From contig CAZMSZ010000132.1 in NCBI GenBank assembly GCA_964569055.1, positions 1 to 18,185 on the forward strand: a stretch of 18,185 bases of DNA. Reading direction: 5' to 3'. A program made the translations under genes and the position numbers. Within the stretch, counting starts at the first letter, position 1; the number at the start of each line of letters is the position of its first letter. The notes beneath the pieces are model-generated. The model was given only the letters and a program-made list of their open reading frames with translations. It was not told the origin of the DNA and searched no databases. The DNA is from JAWLGW01 sp964569055 (lineage in GTDB: Bacteria > Planctomycetota > J058). Positions 7,318-13,154 of the stretch are shown here, piece by piece.

Positions 7318-8539
7318 GGAGCTGGACGTCGGTGCCGAACCGGTCGGCGATCCCGAGGCAGGTGTCGAGGTCGGGGTGGCGGATGATCGCGTAGCCGTCG
7401 GAGATGAGGGTCTGCTTCCAGTTGCGGCGCGGCGCGCCGACCGGGAGCAGGTCGAGCACGGTCACGTGCGGGCCGAACCGCGAGAGGAACGGCCCCAGGC
7501 CGGTGATCCGCTGGATCCGCCCCTCGCCCTGGGCGCGCTTGAACACGATGGCCACGTTGTAGCGGCGGTGGGCCCGCTCGGTCATGTGGCCGTAGCAGAC
7601 CGCCTCGGCCCAGCCGCGGAACATGTCGGCGTCGTTGGAGTAGTTGATCTGGTCGATCAGGCGGGCGCCGCCGACGCGCGCGCCGATCTCCCCGAACACC
7701 ACCTCGCCCGAGTCCTTGAGGAACCACTCCATGTGCGTGAAGCCCGACTCGAACCCGAGCGCCTGCAGGACCGCGAAGCCGAGCTCGCGCCCTCCTGCGA
7801 GCTCGGCCGCGTCGGGCTCGCGCAGGGCGACGACCTGCGGGCTGATCCACTGCACGGTGCGCGCGACGAGCGGGCGGGGGCGGTACCAGCAGATGTTGTA
7901 GAACAGCGGCCGCCCCCGGGCGCAGATCGTGTCGAACGTGAACTCGCGCCCCTCGATGAACTCCTCCACGCTGACCACCGGCACGTGCTTGGTGGCGGCG
8001 AGCGCGCGGGCGAGGTCGCTCGGGTCGTCGCAGCGGTAGGTGTCGGCGGAGCCGGCGCCGGCGATCGGCTTGACGATCAGCGGGTAGCCGATCTTCTCGG
8101 CGGCGGCGCGCACCTGCCGCTCGTCCTCGCAGCGCGCGTGGCGCGGGGTGCGGATCCCCGCCGCGTCGAGCTTCTGCTTCATCAGCTCCTTGTCGCGGAA
8201 GGGGAGCGCCTGCGCGACGGTGAGCCCGGGGACGCCGAGGGCCTCGCGCACCCGCGCGGCGGTGATCACGAGCGGCTCCCACAGGGTCTCGACCCGGTCG
8301 AAGCTCACCCCGGCGGCGCGCACCTCGCGCACGACCTCGCGCACCACCGCGTCCTCGTCCATGATCGAGGGCACGCGGATGTAGTTGCTCAGCGCGCGCC
8401 GGCAGCGCTCGGGCAGCGCCTCCTTGGGGTGGTCCCCGACGCCCACCACCATGGCGCCGACCTCGGCCAGCCCCTCGGCGAAGTAGGTCATCTCGGTGGG
8501 GAAGTGAGGGCTGAGGAACAGGACCTTCTTCGGCGTCAT
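7307..8539 (-). CDS. ATP-grasp ligase B (biotin-carboxylase/amino-acid-ligase-like)
   Basis: A 410-residue predicted carboxylate-amine ligase. An N-terminal Rossmann-like domain (about 1-110, KKVLFLSPHF) is followed by FRDKELMKQKLDAAGI, a pattern found at the start of many ATP-grasp domains. YPLIVKPIAGAGS gives the ATP-binding Lys157, and VEEFIEG (Glu192/193) the adenine-side contact. FTHMEWF (269-273) and FGEIGARVGG (Glu284, Arg287) form the metal/phosphate site. It aligns along its length with ligases C and D, with HMEWF at the same residue number in B and C. The ATG overlaps the stop of C (ATGA), so the two are probably translationally coupled. Relatives include L-amino-acid ligases and carbamoyl-phosphate-synthase-type ligases; the substrates here are unknown. 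Confidence 0.87.
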   Translation of the reverse strand: MTPKKVLFLSPHFPTEMTYFAEGLAEVGAMVVGVGDHPKEALPERCRRALSNYIRVPSIMDEDAVVREVVREVRAAGVSFDRVETLWEPLVITAARVREALGVPGLTVAQALPFRDKELMKQKLDAAGIRTPRHARCEDERQVRAAAEKIGYPLIVKPIAGAGSADTYRCDDPSDLARALAATKHVPVVSVEEFIEGREFTFDTICARGRPLFYNICWYRPRPLVARTVQWISPQVVALREPDAAELAGGRELGFAVLQALGFESGFTHMEWFLKDSGEVVFGEIGARVGGARLIDQINYSNDADMFRGWAEAVCYGHMTERAHRRYNVAIVFKRAQGEGRIQRITGLGPFLSRFGPHVTVLDLLPVGAPRRNWKQTLISDGYAIIRHPDLDTCLGIADRFGTDVQLHAG

Positions 8540-9759
8540 CCCAGCTCGACCCGGACCAGGCGCACGATCCGCTGCAGCGCCTCCTCGACCACGGCGGTCT
8601 CGGGATGGCGCACGATCGCGTAGCCTTCGCCCTCGTATCCGCTGGCGCGGGGCTGACCCACGCGCGGCAGCTTGACCTCGACCACCAGCTCGCCCACCTC
8701 GGCCTGGGCCCGCTCGAGCCCGCGCACCGCGACCACTCGGTCGCCCTTGCCCTGCCCGCGCAGGTAGGCCGCGCCCGCGGCGTAGCGGCGCTCGGGCGGG
8801 TCGAACGCGTCCAGGCACACCAGGCGCGCCCAGGCGCGGTACATGTCCGCGTCGTGAGCGTAGCTCATGAGCGAGGTGATCTGCGCGCCCGGCGGCCGGG
8901 CGGCGACCTCGGAGATCGCGACCCGCCCGCCCGCGCGGCGGAACCACTCCATGTGGCTGATCCCGGTCGTCATGCCGAGCGCCTCGAGCGCGCGGCGGCC
9001 GGCGGCGTGGATCGGCGCGTACTCGGGGCCGCTCACGTCGCGGGGGAGGAGCACGCACCACTGGATCCAGTCGTTGCGCAGCACCTCGAGCGGCGCGGGG
9101 TGATAGCGCGACACGCTGGCCCACAGCAGCTTGCCGCCCACACACACCGAGTCGAAGGAGTGCTCCTCGCCGGTGACGAACTCCTCGAGCAGCATGGGCG
9201 CGCTGGCCGAGGGCGGGAAGGCGGCCAGCGCCTCGGCGACCTGCTCCTCGCGGTCGAGCCGGAAGGTGTTGCGCGCCCCGGCGCCCGCCTGCGGCTTCAT
9301 GACCACCGGCAGGCCGACCTCCCCGAGGAACGCGCGCACCTCGGCCGCGCTGCGCGCCAGGCCGTGGCGCGCGCAGGGGACGCCCGCCTCGCGCAGGGCG
9401 TCCTTCATGCGGGCCTTGTCGCGGAAGTTGAGCGCCGCCTCCACGCCCATGCCGGGCAGCCCGAGCTCCTCACGGGCGCGCGCCAGCGGGACCTGCAGCT
9501 GCTCGAGCACGCCGATCAGCCGCTCGACGGGCCCCATCTGGCTGGCGAGCCCCAGCGCGCCGCGCACGAGCTGGGCGGGGTCGAGCGGCTCCTTGACCTG
9601 CCAGTGGCCGGCGAGGCGCGACGCCACCTCCGGCCCGAGCCGGTCGAGCGGCTCGCCGCTGATCACCCCCACCCGCACCCCGCTCAGGCGGAGGGCCGCC
9701 CGGAGGAACCGGTGGGAGGTCTCGAACGCGAACGGGAGGACGAAGGCGACGTTACGCAT
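8536..9759 (-). CDS. ATP-grasp ligase C (paralogue of B and D)
   Basis: A 407-residue ATP-grasp protein and the first gene of the leftward block. It has an N-terminal Rossmann-like domain (NVAFVLPFAF), then FRDKARMKDALREAGVP, and VVMKPQAGAGAR with Lys155. LLEEFVTGEEHSFD comes next, followed by ISHMEWF (269-273) and SEVAARPPGA (Glu284, Arg288). All expected ATP/Mg contacts are present, so it should be active. It is the most diverged of the three paralogues in its N-terminal 100 residues, where carboxylate substrates often bind, which would fit a different substrate from B and D. No clear Shine-Dalgarno sequence precedes the ATG at 9759. Cytoplasmic; no signal peptide. Confidence 0.86.
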   Translation of the reverse strand: MRNVAFVLPFAFETSHRFLRAALRLSGVRVGVISGEPLDRLGPEVASRLAGHWQVKEPLDPAQLVRGALGLASQMGPVERLIGVLEQLQVPLARAREELGLPGMGVEAALNFRDKARMKDALREAGVPCARHGLARSAAEVRAFLGEVGLPVVMKPQAGAGARNTFRLDREEQVAEALAAFPPSASAPMLLEEFVTGEEHSFDSVCVGGKLLWASVSRYHPAPLEVLRNDWIQWCVLLPRDVSGPEYAPIHAAGRRALEALGMTTGISHMEWFRRAGGRVAISEVAARPPGAQITSLMSYAHDADMYRAWARLVCLDAFDPPERRYAAGAAYLRGQGKGDRVVAVRGLERAQAEVGELVVEVKLPRVGQPRASGYEGEGYAIVRHPETAVVEEALQRIVRLVRVELG

Positions 9760-9968
9760 GCCGTGGTCGGCACACGCTATCGAGTGGAGCGAGCGGGGGC
9801 CAGCCTGGACAGCAGCCGGGCGGCGCGCCGACCGGCCCCAGCGGGGGCGACCGGACTCGATGGTGCGGGTCGCCCGCGCCCCGGCTATAAGGTTCCGGTC
9901 TCGGGCCCGGCCTGGCCGGCTGCCCGCCTCTCCTCCCTACCGGACGCCTCGCGCCGGGAGACGACGCC
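9760..9968. promoter_or_regulatory. Shared divergent promoter region between ATP-grasp ligases C and D
   Basis: A 209-bp region between divergent paralogous ligase genes. TATAAG at 9886-9891 is the best -10-like match for the plus-strand gene, with no good -35 at the usual distance. GCCCC/GGGGC (9835-9839, 9844-9848) forms a short inverted repeat next to the palindrome CGGCGCGCCG at 9821-9830. For the leftward block only GATAGCG-like sequence (minus strand, about 9776-9782) is seen, about 20 bases from the ATG. Because the region is so GC-rich, the short repeats may be chance. Confidence 0.3.
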
Positions 9969-11192
9969 GTGCACGTGATCTTCGTGGAGCCCGCGTTCCC
10001 CAGCAACCAGCGCCAGTTCGTGCGCGCGCTCAAGAAGGTCGGGGTGGCGGTCAGCGCCATCGGCGAGCGGCCCCACGAGTGGCTCGGCGACGAGCTGCGC
10101 GGCCAGCTCACCTGGTACGAGCAGGTCCCCTCGGTGTGCGACCTCGAGTCCATGTTCAAGGCGGTGCGGCGCCTGCAGCAGCGCGGCTGGATCGACCGGC
10201 TCGAGGCCACGGTCGAGGCGCACATGATGACCACCGCCAAGGTCCGCGAGCTGTGCGGGATCCCCGGGATCAGCGCCGAGACGACCAACCGCTGCCGCGA
10301 CAAGCCCACCATGAAGGAGGTGCTCCGGCAGGCCGGGATCCCCTGCGCGCGCTCGACGGGCGCCAACACCCCCGGCGAGGTCGAGGCGTTCGCGCGCGAG
10401 GTCGGCTACCCGATCATCGTCAAGCCGCGCGACGGCGCCGGCGCGGCGGGGACCTACCGGATCGACGACGACGCCTCCTTCGAGCGCGCCATGGTCGAGT
10501 CGGGCCTGGCGAGCCGCCCGCTGCCGGTGGCGGTGGAGGAGTTCCTCGAGGGGCACGAGGGCTTCTACGACACGATCACCTGCCAGGGGAAGGTGGTGCA
10601 CGAGTTCATCTCGCACTACTACCCCAACGTGCTCAGCGCCATGCGCACCCGCGACGTGGCCCCGCAGTTCGTGACCACCAACCGGATCGACGCCGACGGC
10701 TACACCGAGCTGCGCAAGCTCGGCCGCCGGGTGATCGAGGCGCTCCAGATCGGCACCGCGCCCACGCACATGGAGTGGTTCATCACCAAGAAGGGCCTGA
10801 TGTTCTCGGAGATCGCCTGCCGCCCGCCGGGCGTGGGCGCCTGGGACCTGTACTGCGCCGCCAACGACATGGACCTCTACGCCGAGTGGGCCCGCGCGAT
10901 CAGCGGCCTGTCCCCCGCCGAGCGCCCGTCGCGCCGCCTGGCCGCCGGCGTGGTCAACATCCGCCCCGACCGCGACGGGCGGATCGTCGGCTACGAGGGG
11001 AAGGACGCCCTGCTGCGCGACCTCGGCGACTTCATCATCGACTGCCACTTCCCCCCGCCCGGCCACGGCACCCAGCCGGTGGAGGCGGGCTACAAGGCGA
11101 ACGCCTGGATCCAGATGAAGCACCCCGACTACGACGACCTGCGCAAGATGCTCAGCCTCGTCGGCGACAAGGTGCGGATGCGGGCCGGGTAG
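9969..11192 (+). CDS. ATP-grasp ligase D (divergent paralogue of B and C)
   Basis: A 407-residue predicted carboxylate-amine ligase on the opposite strand from its paralogues. It has an N-terminal Rossmann-like domain (MHVIFVEPAFPSNQRQF), CRDKPTMKEVLRQAGIP, and YPIIVKPRDGAGAAG with Lys152. VEEFLEGHEGFYD, then PTHMEWF (267-271) and SEIACRPPGVGAWD (Glu281, Arg285) complete the ATP/Mg site. The N-terminal half resembles B more than C. The GTG at 9969 is chosen because GGGAG lies eight bases upstream and the Rossmann strand begins directly after it. It is set apart from the leftward genes by a shared 209-bp promoter region, so it may be co-regulated with them but expressed separately. Confidence 0.87.
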   Translation: MHVIFVEPAFPSNQRQFVRALKKVGVAVSAIGERPHEWLGDELRGQLTWYEQVPSVCDLESMFKAVRRLQQRGWIDRLEATVEAHMMTTAKVRELCGIPGISAETTNRCRDKPTMKEVLRQAGIPCARSTGANTPGEVEAFAREVGYPIIVKPRDGAGAAGTYRIDDDASFERAMVESGLASRPLPVAVEEFLEGHEGFYDTITCQGKVVHEFISHYYPNVLSAMRTRDVAPQFVTTNRIDADGYTELRKLGRRVIEALQIGTAPTHMEWFITKKGLMFSEIACRPPGVGAWDLYCAANDMDLYAEWARAISGLSPAERPSRRLAAGVVNIRPDRDGRIVGYEGKDALLRDLGDFIIDCHFPPPGHGTQPVEAGYKANAWIQMKHPDYDDLRKMLSLVGDKVRMRAG

Positions 11193-11209
11193 CGCCGCGC
11201 GGGCGGCGC
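11192..11209. terminator. Possible bidirectional hairpin between converging genes
   Basis: GCGCCGC (11192-11198), loop GCGG, GCGGCGC (11203-11209): a perfect 7-bp GC stem starting at the last base of the ligase D stop codon, in a 37-bp convergent gap. No T-run follows on either strand, so it is not a classical intrinsic terminator, although GC-rich genomes often show this form. Confidence 0.35.
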
Positions 11210-11229
11210 GAGCGACCCGGCTCGCGGGC

Positions 11230-11871
11230 TCAGTAGAACCGGCTCTCGGCGACGTCCTGGAGACCCCAGAACGGCGAGCTCGGCGCCAGCTCCCGCAGGA
11301 GGGCCTCGTGCTCCTCCACGCTCGCCGGCGGCGCCGCGCCGGCCGCGACCCGGGAGATGACGCCGAACAGGAGCGCGAACATCTCGTTGCCCTCGATCCC
11401 GGGCATCATCGCCGCGTCCGCCCCGCACTCGAGCGCCCGGCGAGCCGCGCGGCCGACGTTGTAGTCCCACGCCTGGTAGAGCGCCGCGCGGCGCTCGGGA
11501 TGGCGCCGGCGGAAGGCGGCGATGGCGAGCGCTGCCTCGCCGGGGGCCGTCATGCGGGACAGGGCCAGGATCGCGGCCGGCTCGCGCAACTCCAGCCAGC
11601 GTTCGAGCGTGTCGAGGTCCTCGATCTGGACGCAGCTCAGCGTCGAGTAGGACGCGATCGTCTCGGCGATCTGCCCCGCCTCAGGACGGCCGAGGTGCCC
11701 GAACAGGATCAGGGGCTCGGAGGGCGCACCCGCCTCTCGACCGCGCGCGGAGACGACGAGCCGCGCGCCGCGGGAGCGGGTCGCGCGTCCGCCCGAAGTG
11801 ACCAGGGCCGCGATGCCGAGGAGCGTCACGACGGCCAAGAGGATCACCGGCCAGTCCAACAGCGCGTTCAC
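11230..11871 (-). CDS. Membrane-anchored protein with degenerate receiver-like domain
   Basis: A 213-residue protein that I do not recognise by name. Residues about 5-27 (LLDWPVILLAVVTLLGIAAL) form one hydrophobic membrane segment, followed by a short Arg/Ser-rich linker. The rest (about 50-180) follows the alternating strand/helix pattern of a two-component receiver: PLILFGH, CVQIED, AAILALSRM, RAALYQAW, then ECGADAAMMP where receivers usually read GADDYLxKP. The acidic pair, phospho-Asp and conserved Lys are all missing, so it would be a non-phosphorylatable pseudo-receiver. The GTG at 11871 is preferred because it lies 10 bases after the helix-turn-helix gene's stop; an ATG at 11964 would overlap that gene by 83 bases and add a non-hydrophobic leader. 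Probably the third gene of this small operon. Confidence 0.6.
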   Translation of the reverse strand: MNALLDWPVILLAVVTLLGIAALVTSGGRATRSRGARLVVSARGREAGAPSEPLILFGHLGRPEAGQIAETIASYSTLSCVQIEDLDTLERWLELREPAAILALSRMTAPGEAALAIAAFRRRHPERRAALYQAWDYNVGRAARRALECGADAAMMPGIEGNEMFALLFGVISRVAAGAAPPASVEEHEALLRELAPSSPFWGLQDVAESRFY

Positions 11872-11881
11872 GCTGCCCGAC

Positions 11882-12385
11882 TCAGCCCGCAGCAGCCGCT
11901 GAACCGGTGACAAGCGGCTCGCCGCCCGCCACGGCGGTGGCACGGTCGACCAGGCGCAACACAACGCCCAGGGCTTCGAGCGCCCGTTGGAGGGTCTCCG
12001 GGCTCAGATGGCGATGCCCCGCGAGGACCTTGCTCAAGTTGCCTTGGTCGATCCCAGTCGCCTGACAGAAGGCGTAGCGCGAGCCGAACCGCTCCTCGAT
12101 GAGTGAGGCCAGCTGATCCCGGTAGTCCGGCGGTGCGACGCGCCCCTCGGCAACGCCGAGTCGCGCCTCGAGGTCCTGGCAGATCCGATACAGAGGCGAC
12201 CCGACGGGAACCCGCCGGCCGCGCCACGGCCCCGCGCGTCCGCGGCGCACCCACTCGCGCGCGAACTCGCTCCACTCGGGACGAGCGCGGTAGAGCGCGA
12301 GGAGCTCGTCGAGGAACGCCCGCTCCTCGGCCGTGAGCTCGGCGAGCGAGAAGCGGCGTCCGGCGAGCGTCTGGTAGTGCGTCAT
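11882..12385 (-). CDS. XRE/Cro-type helix-turn-helix protein, antitoxin-like
   Basis: A 167-residue protein with a C-terminal helix-turn-helix of XRE/HigA type at about 103-140: FCQATGIDQGNLSKVLAGHR then LSPETLQRALEALG. The N-terminal half (1-90), rich in Arg, Glu and Trp, is not recognised. It probably binds DNA and represses its own operon; the perfect inverted repeat at 12807-12829 is the best candidate site. The ATG at 12385 follows a strong GGAGGAG site and overlaps the stop of the upstream small gene (ATGA), the arrangement seen in many toxin-antitoxin pairs. It could equally be a plain regulator of the downstream membrane gene. The partner gene is frameshifted in this sequence. Confidence 0.75.
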   Translation of the reverse strand: MTHYQTLAGRRFSLAELTAEERAFLDELLALYRARPEWSEFAREWVRRGRAGPWRGRRVPVGSPLYRICQDLEARLGVAEGRVAPPDYRDQLASLIEERFGSRYAFCQATGIDQGNLSKVLAGHRHLSPETLQRALEALGVVLRLVDRATAVAGGEPLVTGSAAAAG

Positions 12386-12784
12386 TTCCCTGGCTCCTCC
12401 TCTGCGAGATCCGTCAAGAACCCGTCCGCCTTGGTCGCCGTCACGAATTCGACCTCTCCCCGAACGGCGAGGAAGATCGCCTCCTGATCGAAGCTCCGAG
12501 CAGCGGCACGGAGCGGCCCGGAGCCGTGCGAGCTCCGACTGCGGAAGCGCGACCTTGTAGAGCCGGCTCTCGTCGGAGACGCGACGCCCGTCGGCAGCGC
12601 GGTACTGTCCGGGAATCGACCGCCGTAGCCGAACGACCACTTCGGGGCCGGTGTACCCGCCGAAGCAGCGGAACAAGGCGTCGTGGAGGGCGTCCCACAC
12701 CACCTGAGGATGCGGCTGCCGGTCACCGTCGCGCACCAAAGGGATGAGGAACTCGCACAGCACAGTCGGTTCATGGCTCGGCAT
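12382..12784 (-). pseudogene. Small gene upstream of HTH protein, broken by a frameshift
   Basis: Two overlapping reading frames appear to be one gene of about 130 residues. The first runs from the ATG at 12784 (MPSHEPTVLCEFLIPLVRD) through FGGYTGPEVVVR and SDESRLYKVALPQSELARLR. Near 12512-12520 the family-like sequence moves to the next frame and continues as AARSFDQEAIFLAVRGEVEF, ending at a TGA that overlaps the helix-turn-helix start. One extra base or two missing bases would explain it. The rejoined product resembles small uncharacterised proteins I recall with a LCEFxIPLxRD start and an FxQExI strand near the end; no function is assigned. In the first frame alone, translation runs straight into the helix-turn-helix protein in frame. 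A sequencing error, a real mutation or programmed frameshifting are all possible; there is no classical slippery run. Confidence 0.6.
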
Positions 12785-12795
12785 CCCCGGCCCCC

Positions 12796-12825
12796 AATGT
12801 AGTCGAGGGCTTGTCAGTTGGACAA
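12796..12825 (-). promoter_or_regulatory. Possible promoter of the HTH operon
   Basis: Reading the minus strand, TTGTCC (12820-12825) and TACATT (12796-12801) are separated by 18 bases, each matching four of six consensus bases. The -35 box would sit inside the inverted repeat at 12807-12829, as expected for autorepression. Transcription would begin only a few bases before the ATG at 12784, giving a very short leader. Confidence 0.35.
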
Positions 12826-12829
12826 GCCC
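12807..12829. promoter_or_regulatory. Perfect 9-bp inverted repeat, candidate HTH operator
   Basis: GGGCTTGTC (12807-12815), spacer AGTTG, GACAAGCCC (12821-12829). Both arms match perfectly over nine bases and sit 23-45 bases upstream of the first gene of the helix-turn-helix operon. The size, spacing and TTGTC-N5-GACAA core fit a dimeric XRE-family repressor site. It is AT-richer than its surroundings, which makes a chance GC palindrome less likely. Confidence 0.6.
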
Positions 12830-13034
12830 GCGGCTCAGCGCGACGAGAGGACGCGAACAATACACGAACCAGCCGACAGCCCGACGGCCGATCCCCGCGA
12901 AAGGCCACGTGCCGACGCGTGCCCGATGGTTGCGCATTGGGATCGTGCTCGTGCTCGGCTCTCTACGTTCGTCGCGAGGCGTGGTCGTGGGTGCGACAGC
13001 CTCTCGGCCTCGGACCAAGGAGGAGCGGTCGCTC

Positions 13035-13133
13035 CAGCGACAGCTCTTCCTTGGCGCTCTTGGCGCTCTTGGCGGTCGATCTTCTTCATGCCGGAGGAGG
13101 GATCCCAGCAGCGACAGCTCTTCCTTGGCGGTC
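13035..13133. repeat. 22-bp direct repeat with TTGGCGCTC tandem units
   Basis: An identical 22-bp sequence (core AGCTCTTCCTTGGCG) occurs at 13035-13056 and again at 13109-13130, with a 74-bp period. The first copy runs into a 9-bp tandem, TTGGCGCTC, at 13051-13059 and 13060-13068, followed by a partial TTGGCG at 13069-13074. It lies just downstream of the glgA stop. Dispersed intergenic repeats of the CTTGGCG kind are, as I recall, found in several high-GC bacterial genomes, but this was not checked here. Two copies with a 74-bp period do not make a CRISPR array. Confidence 0.75.
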
Positions 13134-13154
13134 TCGGACTCGCGCCGCCGAGCC

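Larger units (their letters stand above)
12785..13154. other. Non-coding stretch between glgA and the HTH operon
   Basis: About 370 bp without a convincing gene. It carries the inverted repeat and possible promoter at 12796-12829 and the direct-repeat segment at 13035-13133. Between 12830 and 13034 I see no supported feature. Open frames crossing the region have no ribosome site, and their translations are low-complexity or shadows of glgA. Confidence 0.6.

Noticed and set aside
6370..11192. True cyanophycin synthesis and degradation locus
   Set aside because: Cyanophycin synthetase carries a Mur-ligase-type domain fused to ATP-grasp; none of the ligases here has one, and the S51-like protein has an atypical insert.
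9131..11236. Long plus-strand open frame across the ligase C/D region
   Set aside because: It is the antisense of ligase C followed by an out-of-frame reading of ligase D, with no domain and no ribosome site.
11882..12784. Confirmed HigBA-type toxin-antitoxin system
   Set aside because: The HTH protein and coupling fit, but the upstream gene is not recognisably a HigB/RelE nuclease and is frameshifted, so only an antitoxin-like pair is claimed.
13035..13133. Direct repeats as a CRISPR array
   Set aside because: Only two full copies with a 74-bp period, an internal 9-bp tandem, and no cas gene.
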